DNA from: Puccinia triticina
Lineage: Eukaryota; Basidiomycota; Pucciniomycetes; Pucciniales; Pucciniaceae
DNA: 64,000 bases
Reading direction: 5' to 3'
Assembly (NCBI RefSeq): GCF_026914185.1
Contig: NC_070570.1
Location: 5,425,160-5,489,159 of the forward strand
Positions 1 to 11,556 of the stretch are shown here, in pieces. The notes under the pieces are model-generated. The model had not been told where the DNA came from, ran no database searches, and worked only from the letters and a program-made list of their open reading frames with translations. The translations under genes and the position numbers were made by a program. Position 1 is the first letter of the stretch. Each line of letters begins with the position of its first letter.

Positions 1-101
1 ATTTGGAGGCTTTATGTTGAATTTTGTAGTTTTCATTGAATTAACCAATGATTATATCACCTATATTTATATCGGCTCCAAACTATGATTTTGCGTTTCA
101 G

Positions 102-557
102 TCAAAAAAATTCCTTTATCCAAAAGCTGCGAGTATTGAAAAACGGATCAAAATTTCAGCAGAAAGGGTTAGGGCCGCTGCTGAGAGCGTCCTCTCAACC
201 ATGGCCGAGCTTCCTGCACATGCCAAGACATCTTATGCAACCATTGTGAGTGGCAGTGGTTGTGGTATCATTATTTTAACTGCGCATTTGAAATGGTAGC
301 GTGCTGCGCTAGGTTTAAACTGCAGTGAATCAACTGCTACTGTTAGCAGGAGGCCGCTAAGCTACACTTGTAGCAGGGCTAATCTAATTTAGTGTAATAT
401 GTGTGGTCTTGATTCTTTGACGCCAGGGGAAGACACATGGGTTTTGCAAAACCATATCCCAACAAGGGCTAATGCTTATTTAGATCAATTCCGCAAGGTT
501 ACTGAATTGAAGAACAAGAAAAATTGTAAGAAGGACGAGAGCATTAAGGTAAAGTAA
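102..557 (+). CDS. 3' exons of a spliced gene of unknown function, entering from the left
   Basis: Two open segments join in phase. The first follows a TTTCAG acceptor at about 101 and runs to 264, where a GTATCA donor begins. The second starts after GCCAG at 426 and ends with TAA at 555-557. The joined product is helical and lysine-rich at its end (finishing DESIKVK), with no motif I recognise. The alternative donor GTGAGT at 246 would put the second exon in a frame that stops early, so the 264 boundary is preferred. The 5' part lies outside the window. The coding call is inference from splice signals and phase; the product is unknown. Confidence 0.4.
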
Positions 558-838
558 TAGGCAAGGCTAATTTTGTAATGAATGCCATGAAGATTATGTC
601 TTATGATGTTTACTAATCTGCTTGATCATTTAAAGAGCTTTGATCAGTAATTGGATGTTTAAATAATTGAGTCATGACGTGCGATCTGTGTGGCTATGAC
701 ATATTGTGCATGATTGTTGTCATCTGGATCATCATTCTCTTTTGACTATGTTCTCCTCCTTTCCGAAGTTTGTGTTCCCTCTTTCCTTTCTTTTCTCATT
801 GAGATATTCTTTGTAATTGAGGTTCTTCAAAATATTCA

Positions 839-987
839 GGCCCTGTTTGGAGCTGATATAATCTGGACGATATATGAGTTTTTTTTGTGACATCCTATGT
901 GACATCTGATCAGGTCCCCCAAAACTTGATCAGATGTCACAGAATTCAAGATTATATTGCACAATTATATTGGCTCCAAACAGGGCC
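839..987. mobile_element. 149-bp MITE with GGCCCTGTTTGG termini
   Basis: The ends read GGCCCTGTTTGGAGC and, inverted, GCTCCAAACAGGGCC. Both are flanked by TCA (836-838 and 988-990), a 3-bp target duplication as made by PIF/Harbinger-type transposases. The middle holds a second inverted pair (TGTGACATCTGATCA / TGATCAGATGTCACA), so most of the element can fold into one hairpin. It has no coding capacity. A longer element with similar ends lies at 53399-53620. Confidence 0.8.
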
Positions 988-990
988 TCA

Positions 991-1757
991 TACTACAAAA
1001 ATCTCAGAAAATCATTCTCAAGACTTTTGTAAATAACCTCACTTTATACTTAAGCTACAATCAAACATCCCAATAAGCTTAAAGAACGACTTACTATTCA
1101 AGCATTGGCGAGTTGTCCTCTTGGACTAACTTCATAGCCCATATATAGCTAACTGAATAGTAGGCTGGGCCTCACACCAGGCCCCATGGTCCTGGTTTCA
1201 GCCCCTTGTTGTTTCTACCCAGACCAGTTGGTCTAGTTGTACGCGCCTCCTTGCGCTTATGTTGTTTGAGGTTTTACAGCCAAATACTTGGGTATACAAA
1301 CCCTCATATTTCATTCTTTGTCTTCCTTTCCTCAGTCATCTAGTTCCTTTCATTGTTTTAGCATCTTAGCATTGTTTCTGCTTTTCATATTGCATTGCAT
1401 ACCGTTTCTTAGCACTCCGCAGCCTTAGCCCCAAGTCCTGTAGCCGCACGGCTTCACGGCCAAGGGTTGGCGGGACCAACCTTAACAGTCCCTCCTTGGG
1501 TCTTACCAAACAAACAGCCTGGATATCAACGCTTTTCTTCCAATGGTCAGCCACTCAGGGCCACCAATCAACCAAATCCCCAATAAGCCGGATTCAATCC
1601 TATTCCTAACTCAAACCCAAATCAATACCAACATTGCCTGGGGGCAGGTCTTGTGAGTCTTCTCGCCAGTTCTCTTTTAAGCCTCAGGTTTCTCTGATGG
1701 TTTGAACTCGTTCAAGTGTTGATTCATAGAGTGCTTCATTGTTCATATGTTTATCAG
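991..1757. other. intergenic, nothing recognised
   Basis: No open frame, repeat pair or RNA-like structure stands out here. A minus-strand 62-codon frame (1366-1554) has no supporting signal. The stretch may include the lost 5' part of the desaturase pseudogene that follows. Confidence 0.5.
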
Positions 1758-3117
1758 CTCAATTCATGGCTTGCTAAACACCCCGGCGGCAAACTTGCAA
1801 TCTTACACTTTGTTGGACAAGATGCAACGGATGAAATCAAGGCTTACCATCCAGAGAAACTCATCAATCAGATGAGACCATTCATTGTTGGTCATGTCGC
1901 ACCGGAAGAATGGGAAGATGAAAAAAAGTGAAGGGGTTGGAAGCCTTGAAATCCACCCATCCAAATTGGTTTGTGGCCAATGCCTAGCATCAATGATCAA
2001 CTCAAACTTCTGAGGAAAACCCCGGATGATGACAAAATATTGGATGGTTTAGCAATCCTTGATCACACTCTTGGTTCCAGTTTGCGCTCAGTCCCCGCCT
2101 CTTTGAAAAACTTACCTCATTCCAATCACACCACTCCATCAACAAGGCTAGACAAACACCTGAGAGCCTTGGAACCCCCATCCAATGCTCTCCACAAAGC
2201 ATTACAAGAAGGCTAAAATTTATCATTAGCCAGGCAAAAACATCTATCAAATTTGTATTGGGTACTGCATGAGAAAATACGCGCTGCTGGACTCTATTGT
2301 GCTCCTCAGCCGTTTTATGGTTACGGACCGGACCTGCTCCAATATTTTGTCCTAATTCTAGCATTTTTCTTGACTCATCCTGCATTTACCCTCTTGAAAA
2401 AATACCTGGCGCTGGGCGGGCTTTCTACTTGACGCCACCAATGTTTCACTCCTTCAACCCTTCGCTGCTTTGTCTCTGCCGTGTTTCTCGGCCTCTGGTG
2501 GCATCAAATCACTTTTGTGGCCCACAATGCTGGCCATTTGGGGATCAACGGAGATTTGTTGAAGGACCGTTTGATTGGAATCCTGATTGGAAATTTTCTG
2601 GGTGGCATTAGTATTGGCTGATGGTGCAACATAATTGTATCTCTTACAGACTGGTAGCTGTTATTGCCTTCATACACCTATTGACCCTGACTAAATATAC
2701 ACAGAACCATGATTTCCACCACCTTGTGACAAACAATCCGGAACACAACCCCGACATCCAACATTTGCCATTCTTTGCAATCTCTACAAAATTCTTCAAA
2801 TCACTCTGTTTGACCTATTATAACCATACAATAGGGGGTATCAAATATGACTGAATCCACCATTACATAATTAACAGGTTTGAAAAAACCCACCATTTTT
2901 AAAATATGCTGGTCCTTCTTCTACCCCAATTTGGGAACCACTGGTGACAAATTTCATTTTTGGCTAATTGACTGGTTTCTAATTGTGGATTTCTCATATT
3001 TGATACCCCCTAATGGGCTTTAATTGTTTTGCAAAGTTTTCTGTCCAGCACCAGCATTGGCTCTATTATATTATCATGATGTTTGCTAGATTTAATTTAC
3101 TTTTTAATTCTTGCCTA
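1758..3117 (+). pseudogene. delta-8 sphingolipid (fatty acid) desaturase pseudogene
   Basis: Enzymes of this family carry an N-terminal cytochrome b5 domain and use three histidine boxes to desaturate the long-chain base of glucosylceramides in the ER membrane. Seen here are the heme-binding HPGG with downstream QDATDEI (about 1770-1830), a first box HNAGH after WWHQITFVA (about 2510), and a second box HDFHH followed by NPEHNPDIQHLPFFA (about 2708-2780). A helix ending MMFARFN lies at about 3080. The frame is broken near 1930 (run of A), by TAG near 1985, TAA near 2214, TGA near 2437, and TGA near 2618 where Trp-Trp is expected. A 66-nt intron (about 2638-2703) still has GT/AG ends. A MITE at 2834-3010 splits the coding sequence. 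The third histidine box was not found. Clearly dead, and identified with good confidence. Confidence 0.85.
2834..3010. mobile_element. 177-bp TA-flanked MITE inside the desaturase pseudogene
   Basis: Perfect 17-bp terminal inverted repeats, GGGGGTATCAAATATGA and its complement, are flanked on both sides by TA (2832-2833 and 3011-3012). This is the target duplication of Tc1/mariner-type (Stowaway-like) elements. Imperfect pairing continues inward for about 15 bp more. The flanking desaturase codons (YYNHTI and MGFNCFAKF) read through in frame once the element and one TA are removed. Confidence 0.9.
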
Positions 3118-6100
3118 TGTCTTGCAACCCGCAACCAATGGGCGAGCTTAAAAAAGCCTCTCCAAGGAGGTGGCCCTACAGAATTGAGAATTTCTGGCAA
3201 AAAAAACACATATTTTCTTTTAAAAATGTTTTTAAAAATGTAGTTTTTAGTTTAAAAAAAATCTGAGTAGACAGACTTGTAGCCTGCAATCTCAGCTTCC
3301 ATTTCACAGTTTATTACCTAGCTGACACACATAATTACTAGCCCACTCCACCTACTGTGAAGTGGTGATCCAGCGGGTTTTGGGCTCAAAATTTGAAATT
3401 CCCTGAGCCCGCGCGGGCTCAAAGGGGGGATTGGGCACAGAAATCCACCATGTAACAACATTTACAGGACATTTCTTACCAGGGGGGATGGATACAGGGG
3501 AGTTTGAAGTGGGGCAAAACAAGCGAAGAAGCTGGTGATTGTAATGGTGCCAAAGGCAAGGAGAGAATAACAAGTCTAGAGGGTGATATTGGGGAAAATG
3601 GGGGAGTGTGGCATCCTCCCTGCCATTTGTCTCAATCCTGTAGGGCCAGACATGCAACTTTAGAGGCAAGTACTCCCTCCTTGGGATGTTGCTACGCTCC
3701 CCCGAGGAGGGTACACTTGTGTTAAGCTTGACCAATGGGGTAGTGCAAAAATCGCCGGGTAGGCCGTATTGTGTTTTGAATAATGCTTGGATCTTTCCTC
3801 AAATTTTCTGGTGTAGTAACTTTATTTTAAACTTCACACCAACCAAACTGTAAAAGCCAGACCCAACTTTAAACAAAACCTTGAAATTGACTTCCGCCCG
3901 GGATGTCTTTGTGTCACGACCCAGCGCTCGGTCGGCCTCTCCCTGCCCGGCCCATACTGGCAGAGGGAAACGGCCAATGGACATGGCCTGTGGTGGGTGG
4001 GGTAAAGAAGCTGCTCTAGTTCTGAAAATGAACTTGGTATTTCTCTAACCCAACTCCTTCACCCCCTACTGGAGGAAATTGGCTCCGGGGGTGGATTTAG
4101 CCTTGGGCCTCATCTGACATCTGTCAAGATGCACCATGTGGAAAGGATATCAAAAATATGGAGTTGACCTCGGTCAACGAAACCAGAAAATTTGAGAAAT
4201 CATCCAAGCTTTATTCAAAACACAATACATACATATCCTTCCATGAATACACTCAAAAAGGCTCAAGAACAAGAAATGAAGTTAAATGACGGCCGAGACT
4301 GCGTAAGCTCAAGCCGAATCAGACGAAGTCAAGCATGACGCAGGTTCATTTCTTTCACGGCAACCTGGCGTCAAGACAGGCCTAATTCGTCGTTTTCATA
4401 CATACTCCATCGGTTTGTGTGTGCATATGTAGGATGTGAGATTTGCACTTTCCTGGAACGGGACCCCTTGCTGCGACTCAGAGCCTCTCCGAGTCTCCCT
4501 AACTACGGAGTACAATACGAGCTCTTGAAATCATGTCTCCGCGCCATTCTGGTTGTAATGAACAGAAAATGAAACCTTTCTGCGCCCGTTTTACCCCCGG
4601 GGAGGCCACATCGGACGGAATTTAATACCGGCAAAGGGCATAGCAGAGCGCAGATTGATATGTATGAAGATTGTTGATCATCACCAGTCAAATCAATCAT
4701 AAAGACGCGATTGCAGTCAACTGTATTTCTCAACTCAAGCGACAATGTAAGTAATCCATCCCATCATAATTTGGGAAGCAACTCGTCCTCTTGCAAAAAA
4801 AAACTCAACTGAATTCCGCTTGGATTTGAAAAGCGAGTGAGGTCACGATGATAAGTAGGAAAAATTGAACTATCACCGGGCCATACAAGGAGAAGCCATA
4901 CCAAGATGAAATCGAGAAGGGCAGACACATATGCGTTGACAAGCAGGGTTCCATCGAATTCAGATGAATTTGGTGCAAAAGTGTTTGAAACCAACCCGCT
5001 GGCGCCGTTTTCACCTTTGCTTCCAGGTTCCGGCAGGGCCATTGATTTCCCAACTGCGGTGGGTTTGTGGCCGGCCACAGGCTTGACTCTAGTCATGGAT
5101 GCAATGCGTATGCCGGAGGAATCTAGAATTATCAGACGAATGTCAAGCTGTTGAACAATCTCACAATAATATTAGACCTTCAAGTCGAGCTACCGGCATC
5201 GACGTGGTTTTTTTACTCGAGGTAGTTAAGTCACAACCAAGCCAGGCATTTCATCCTTGCTCGATCTCGGTGATTGATGTCATTGATGGTAATGGCATGG
5301 ATCAAACTAAACAACGGCTTGCTCCTCCCTGGAGCTGCGGCATTCCCAAAATAGTTGCGTTCCTCAACTGAGAAACAGGGGTGTTTTGCAAAGGGAGGAG
5401 AGTGGTTACTACCTCAACTAAACGAGCGACTAAAAAAGCTAAAGAGGAAATTGGCATCGTTTCCAGGGCTTCAGTCCCCAGTATCCTCTCATTGCGTTTA
5501 CTTTTGTCCGACTCTTTTCCTTCCTAGAGGTGGTATACGTGCATTTTGGTGCTGTAACCTGGTACCTAGCCACAAGTCTCTTAACTCAGTCACGACGATT
5601 CCGCCCCGCCATCCTCTCCAAGCTTTCGCATGCTCCCTGAGCTCGCATTAGATATCACCCGGTGAATCCTTGAACAGCGAAACATATTCAGCATCACCCA
5701 AATAGAGTAACATTAAGGCCCATATCGACCACTGAAAATCCCACTTAGGCACTTTTCAGATTGCAAACGGGTTTTCGGCTCACCGCTTCGCCGTGTAGAT
5801 ACATATCGAATAACTTGCTAGCAACGCTGCACCATAAACACATTCTGCCTTGCGTCAGTCCTATTCAGCTCAACACACAAAGCGACCGTTCGGCCATCTT
5901 TTTCCAGCAGTAAGTCTGTCTTCGTACTTTTTCTCAATCCATCTGGTGGTCCAATTGATCTCTATCCCGAGAAAGAACTACACCCTCCGTGTTTCAATCT
6001 CTCAAGTCATTTTACTTCCTTGTCAATTGTCAGCCTGGAAGGGTTCTCTTCCCCTCCGGATTGAGCAAAGCAGTAATTTCCGGAAAGAATGCCTCGCTTG

Positions 6101-6813
6101 TCTCTTTGTTGAATGGCCACGAGCAAACAGCACTCATTTGCACAGTTCCCTCATGGTCTGGTAACTGGGAATATCTCATCTGTCTCTTTCTAAAGGCTTC
6201 TTCTATTAATTTTTGGGTGATTGAAGAGCAAATTTAATACCACCAACAACACCTTTCCATCCGCTCCATTGGCCATCAATTTCTGGTGCCCTCTCCCACA
6301 TCTGTCATACATTTTGCCCGAAATTAATTTGAACAGTCAAATCCCAATGTTCAGCAAGCCATTGGTCAAAAGCGATAAAACTAATACGCGTTCACAGTTT
6401 GCCCTGACATTACAATCTTCTCACGCCTTTCTGGGGCATCCTTTTATCAACATTATTTTACATACATATCTTCTCTATTGACACACAGCCCTGAATGATG
6501 AGCTGATTGCATGATTTTGCTGGATCCAAAGGGAGTAACAGCAGTGACAGCGTTCGTCGGCATAGCGTCACCTCAGTCTTCAGTACGTGATCGAAATACA
6601 TTATTATCAATTTCTTCTTGCAAAAAGAAATCACTGCACAACGAGCTAACACAATGTCATTCCAGTTGATTGACTGTCCTACACGTCTCGCAGACACTAA
6701 ATAGAAAACGGCGACCCAGCGTAGGCACTCGTTCTCAGCGCCTGTTTTGACCTTCTGTTGCGTCAGATCAGTTCGATTGCCATTTGAGTCAGATACATTC
6801 AACGTTGGTGACG
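3118..6813. other. intergenic, no gene supported
   Basis: Many short frames on both strands, none with a family match. A minus-strand ATG frame at 4764-5096 encodes a hydrophobic stretch (about 20 residues around SALLDFILVWLLLVW) and could be an exon of a small membrane protein. It overlaps an equally long plus-strand frame, so neither is called. No repeat pair was recognised. Confidence 0.4.
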
Positions 6814-7626
6814 ATGGTTTCTCGGTTGAAAAACCTGTTTATCAAGTCGAAATCAAATGAGGCCAAATTCTCTAGAAAGCTCGATGCTTTACTCTGCCGC
6901 GGCCATCGAACTTCATCGTCCCAATCCATAGCACCAAAGAAGACGAAAGAGATTGAACGCAGAAGCAGCCGGGGACACTTGGATAGTAGCAAAGTTAGCA
7001 TTAACAGTAGACGCGTTCAGATTCTGCTTTCCGTCGCCCCGAAAACTCGATATTCCTCTGTGCTCTGCTCTCCGTGCGATCCCCCTGAAGAAGGATCTCG
7101 TCTCGATCAAACTCTTCCTCTGTTATCAAATGTCATTGATAAAGAACCTGAAATTCGGCAAGCGTCAGATGTACCTCGGTCTCCTTCTCCACCAGCAGGC
7201 TCCCAGGAGTCGAGTAGTTTGGAATCAGAATCTTCTGACTGTCACTATTTTGAGAACGTGAAGTCCCAACACTCGCATGGGTCTTCAGAAATCACGGAGG
7301 GGCAGGAAGAAGCTCTAAGAACTAATTTCCACAAAGCTTACTTTCCAGAGCCTAGTGCTGCTTCCACTGAAAACGCCGAAGCCAAACTCTCGAGATCTCT
7401 TATGGACGCACTGTCCAGTCATCAAATTGAGTGGGCAGCGATGATCGAACTTCAAAAAGCAGACCATTCCGGGATTCTTCGAGGACTCACTTCAAGGCAG
7501 ATTCGATGGTTGGTGAGGGAAGGAAGATGCAAAACCTGGTTGGTCGGAACTTCGGGGCCATTGATAGAGGAGGAAAAATGCGAGATTCAAGTTTTTCCAA
7601 GCAACGATGGCGCCAATCTAACATGA
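6814..7626 (+). CDS. hypothetical 270-aa protein
   Basis: An uninterrupted ATG-to-TGA frame of 270 codons, one of the longest in the window not belonging to a transposon. The N-terminus is basic and Ser/Arg/Lys-rich (residues 1-75). A Ser/Glu-rich linker follows (about 110-165). The C-terminal 90 residues look folded, with helices around LSRSLMDALSSHQIEW and LTSRQIRWLVREG. I do not recognise a family. The frame stays open a few codons upstream to 6784 but without an earlier ATG. A second frame overlaps its 3' end and runs beyond (to 7907), so a 3' intron is possible. It may be a lineage-specific fungal gene; moderate confidence that it is coding. Confidence 0.5.
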   Translation: MVSRLKNLFIKSKSNEAKFSRKLDALLCRGHRTSSSQSIAPKKTKEIERRSSRGHLDSSKVSINSRRVQILLSVAPKTRYSSVLCSPCDPPEEGSRLDQTLPLLSNVIDKEPEIRQASDVPRSPSPPAGSQESSSLESESSDCHYFENVKSQHSHGSSEITEGQEEALRTNFHKAYFPEPSAASTENAEAKLSRSLMDALSSHQIEWAAMIELQKADHSGILRGLTSRQIRWLVREGRCKTWLVGTSGPLIEEEKCEIQVFPSNDGANLT

Positions 7627-8442
7627 TGAGTGTCCGAAGAGGGCATCGTAGCTGGCGGGAGAAAAGCCACCTAGTGAACCGATCAGTCAAAGATTTCCGA
7701 CGACATCGACAGCACTTGTACCAATTCGAGGATGTTATACAAGCTCTGAGTGATACTTCGAATTATACTCAGCTCATATTCATTGTTTTAACAACCAGCC
7801 GCAAACCCCATTTTCGCTTTCCTGTTGTTCTCCTCCACCTCAATTTTGCTTTCTTGTTTTTCCCTTCTTCATTCCTACTCGTTATCTCCAACCCTACCGC
7901 AAGGTGATTAATTGAGTAGATCTTGCCGGTGCTTCCTTATATCAGATTTTGTGTCTTATTAGTATGTTATAATTAACTTTCTCACCTCATTTCTCTGTTT
8001 CAACTGTTTTGTTCATTAGTTGGGTTTAAGGCTTTCTACTTCTTGTCTAGTTTGGTATAACATTCCCCAGTTGAACGATCCCTTGATTAACTGAAAACTC
8101 AAATGTAACATACCAATTTCTTCACTTCCTGGTCTGATAATCTGAGGACTCTGTTGTTCATACATGGTCAATTTTGCAGCTCTGATATTAAGGTCAGCCT
8201 TCACGCACTACCAAAAATTACCATGTGCACTCCAAAAAAGATTGCATTTTGTGCACTCCACAAATCTGGGAGTGCAGCATGTTCCACTCCAACAAATCTG
8301 GAGTGACTCTTGTTGTGAACTAGGTCACAGGCGTGTACTTGGATGCGGCTCAGCCACCTGGAGGATGGTATAAGGGAACCGGAGTGTAGCAAGGTCTTGT
8401 TGTCCATGGGTAAAAACCTGTAGTGACAGGCCTTGGGACACG
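7627..8442. other. intergenic, nothing firmly recognised
   Basis: AT-rich sequence follows the 270-aa ORF. Near 8220-8310 there is a short cluster of related words (GTGCACTCCA, GGGAGTGCA, TCTGGAGTG) that could be a degraded MITE. No gene is supported. Confidence 0.4.
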
Positions 8443-8811
8443 TGTAAGGGTTCTGTGAACCCTCACTGGCAACAACGACAAACAATGCAAGAGCAAGGCT
8501 AAAAGGCTTTTGATGATTCTAGTTCCAAACGGTGGTGCTAGATTTCAAAGGTGACTAGTTGCAAGAGATTAGATCTCTACTGCGAAATACAACTCAAAAG
8601 GAAGGAAATCAAGAGAGGAGAAAACAGGTGCTCACCTACACCACGGGTTGTGACGGATGTCCATGGGACATACTTTTGGACATGGCCCTGGAAATCCAGC
8701 TGTTGCAGTGCAGGAAACATCCAGAGGATGTTACTCTTCATGACAGATACAGATCTATCCCAACCAAGTATCCACTGGATTGTCTTTGAGGCTCCGCTGG
8801 ATGGTGTGTAA
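8443..8811. repeat. LTR-like fragment, cut by a TIR element
   Basis: It begins TGTAAGGGTTCTGTGAACCCTCACTGG, the same opening plan as the E3 LTRs (TGTAAGGG, then a small hairpin, then CCTCACTG). It also shares the later words CTAGTTCCAAA and a GAGATTAGATCTC palindrome. Its far end is separated by the element at 8812-10672, and no partner LTR was found. The LTR call is by similarity of layout. Confidence 0.45.
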
Positions 8812-10672
8812 GAGCATCTTCACCCGGGGAGGTAAAACTGGGTTGCTAAAAACCCGGGATGGCAGCTTAAATTTTGCATATAGCAACCCGCGAGACTCTG
8901 GCACCCACCCGTGGGTGCTATAATACTACACACCAGAAGCACCGCCCAATTACCAAGTCATCAAAGGGAGCTACAGTGCTCCTTGACCATACAGCCGGTA
9001 ATCAATGACTCACATATCACACTAGCATTGTGGTGAGCAAAAGTGGTTCCTGCGTAGAAATGTCAGGATCACCGCCACTGCAAGATGATTCCCAGGAAAA
9101 GTTTGGTGGTCTGGGGAAACTCCGCTCCGCTCTGCAAGTAAGTGTAGGAGTATAATAATCATAGAAGCAAGTAAAATAACGTATAAATAACCGCAAAACA
9201 CATAGAAAAGCCGCAGTAAACACCGTGAAATCCGCTGTAAAGTACACCAAAGATAAACTCTGCAAGTCAAAAAAAAATAACTCCGCTGCAAGTAGTAACA
9301 TTTCCACCGTAAGGAATCCGTGCCAGAGTAACAAGAAATCCAGTAAAGTCCCTAAAGAAAAACAATCATCCATGATGGGGGGGGGGGGGGGGGGGGGAAA
9401 CTCCCCTCCCCTCTGTACAAAAAGGAAAAAAAATGTGAGAAAGAAAGCCATCCTCCTCCTCCCGCCATCTGCCAAACCACGCTCCCACAACCATGCAAGT
9501 CATCTGCCCATTCCGCTCTCACACGGATCTTCTGTCAACGTTGCTGCACGTCATTGCCCACCATTGGACTTCTCTCTCCTTAGCTTCCTTGCCCCTGTCT
9601 AGCCTTCAATGCCGGGATCCCACACGCCGCCTCCGCCCCAGCTACGCCCGCTGATGTAGCCCACTTTGGCTGTTACGGCTTCCCCCAGTCACAGCCTATA
9701 CTAGCCAGTCCGCGCAGGTCTGCGTAAGTTGAGTCCAGCTCCGCCGCCGCCGCGCCGTGTACATAGCCCCGCGCTCCACCTTGTGGACATATTCCGCACT
9801 GTGCTGCTCCGCGCCAGCCTTGCAGAATCCGCAGCCCGCAACCTGTGCAAACCCGTGATGACAATTTGGGTCCCCGAACCAGTTTTAGCATCACAGCGCA
9901 TGAATAAAGCTCTTGATGACCAGTGTAGCCGGTTTTCAATAGCTTGAAAATCTCCCTTAGACCAACATAGCTGGTCATCAAGAGCTCTTGATGACCGCAC
10001 TCAATGACTGGGGTAGCCAGTTGTTGAGAGAGCTCTGGATGACCGGTACATGACTGCAGCCAGTCATTGGGAGAGCTCTCAATGACCAGTATAGCCAGTC
10101 ATCAAGAGAGCTCCCAATGACTACAGCCAGTCATTGAGAGAGCTCTTGATGACCAGTACAGCCAGTCATTGAGAGAGCTCTTGATGACTGGTACAGCCAG
10201 TCATTGAGAGAGCTCTCAATGACCGGTGCAGCCAGTCATTGAGAGAGATCTCAATGGCCGTCTTGATGACCGGTGAGCCATTCATTGAGAGAGCTCTTGA
10301 TGACCGGTATAGCTGTTCATTGATGTTCTCAATGGTTGGTATATGTAACCGGTCATTGATAGCTTTTGATGCTCTCAATGACCGGACAGCCATTCATCAA
10401 TAGCTTGCATTGCCCTCAATGTTTTGATGGCGGGTTGTAGCTGTTCTAGGATTGTTAGATTATTTGAGTTGGTGAGTTTGGAGGGGGGATGAGCTGGAAC
10501 GAGTTGCTATTGAGTTGCTAGTGGGTTGCCAGATGTAGCAACCCAATGTTGATTTTTACTTCTGGAGGCCAAATAGAAACTCATTTGCCACCCTGGGTGG
10601 GTGGTGTTTTTTGGGTTTGGGTTGGTAAACGCGGGATAGCAAACCAGTTTACCTTCCCAGGTGGAGATGCTC
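8812..10672. mobile_element. 1.86-kb non-autonomous TIR element, TAA target duplication
   Basis: The ends are GAGCATCTTCACCCGGGGAGGTAAA and the inverse of GAGCATCTCCACCTGGGAAGGTAAA, followed on both sides by related words such as GGTTGCTA and TAGCAAACC. TAA lies directly outside both ends (8809-8811 and 10673-10675), as in PIF/Harbinger elements. There is no transposase. The interior has a 22-nt G run near 9379, a GC-rich block (9600-9850), and a minisatellite (9910-10430). Confidence 0.75.
9910..10430. repeat. minisatellite of about 35-bp palindromic units
   Basis: About a dozen degenerate units of the form AGCCAGTCATTGAGAGAG followed by CTCTTGATGACCAGTAC. Each unit pairs GTCATTGAGAG with CTCTCAATGAC or CTCTTGATGAC, so every unit can form a hairpin. 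The array lies inside the TIR element and decays toward its right side. Confidence 0.85.
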
Positions 10673-11178
10673 TAAGTGTCCATTGGACATCTGCAACCAT
10701 CCTTGGATTGCTAAAATGTCAGCCCAGCCAGCACAACCAGTGCACATCAGGACTCAGGAGATTGTAGGGTCATGTTGAGAAGACAACCAGAGAGCAGATG
10801 AGGACTCGAGGAAGAAAGCTTGAGTGAGGTTTGAGGCCTAGAGGAGAAAAGCTCTGAGGCAGCCAAAAAGGAGAAGGAACCCCAGAGAGGGGTCAAGCTG
10901 CTAGCTGTGAGGAGGAAAAAGGCTCCTCACTACAAGAGACTCACTGGTCTCAGGGAAAAGCACGCAGAAGCTGATGATATTTATTCTATCACAGCTGAGG
11001 ATGTTTTTAAGCTACTACAACTAGGGCCAGGTTGTGGGACAGAAGGTGAACTACATATGCATCTGCAGGGAAAGGAAAAGAGCGTGACAGATGAAGAAAA
11101 GGGGAAAGAAGAGCCAGAGATGTGAAATTTCAACAGGTCAAGGCAGGTGCAGGTGAGCAGGCGGGGGGAGGGGGGGGG
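10673..11178. other. spacer, no gene supported
   Basis: Continuation of the sequence that held the TIR element. A 72-codon plus-strand frame (10907-11125) is Lys/Glu-rich with no family match. The stretch ends in a G-rich run directly before the E0 LTR. Confidence 0.4.
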
Positions 11179-11500
11179 TGTAAGAGCCTGCTACAGGGGG
11201 GCAGGGCTCTTCACTGGGACGGGGGACCCTGGGGCACGGAGTCAGGGCCTTGAGCGGTTTCTAGAACCGCAGTGGGATGGATTACTGACTCAGGAGAGAT
11301 GTCAAGATAATCTCTATTAGTCTAAATACACAACACAGGGAGGAAGAAGTGATATATGGAAACTGAGCTTACCTGACTTGGGAGAGATGTCAAGACAATC
11401 TCTGCCAAGTCAGGAGGGGCGGGGGAAGGGCAAGACTATATACGGGATTGTTTGGGATCCTGTGATCCCGCTTGTGACACCTCCGAAGGGAGGGGTTACA
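11179..11500 (-). repeat. E0 LTR (3' LTR in the minus orientation)
   Basis: 322 bp with TGTAAGAGCC...GGGGTTACA ends, matching 53252-53797 once the MITE there is removed. It contains two hairpin motifs built on GAGAGAT...ATCTCT. The second (11372-11414) has a 10-bp perfect outer stem, CCTGACTTGG with CCAAGTCAGG. It also holds the empty site TAGTCTAAATACAC, which is filled by a MITE in the other copy. Confidence 0.8.
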
Positions 11501-11556
11501 ATCTCCTCCCCTGTGGGAAGATCTGGAGCCGTGATGTGGTCCGTGTGTTGTCAGGG

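Noticed and set aside
4764..5096. 110-codon minus-strand frame with a hydrophobic stretch
   Set aside because: Overlapped by an equally long opposite frame, with no family match and no clear splice context.
9910..10430. Possible CRISPR-like array
   Set aside because: Units are contiguous and degenerate without unique spacers, and the genome is eukaryotic.
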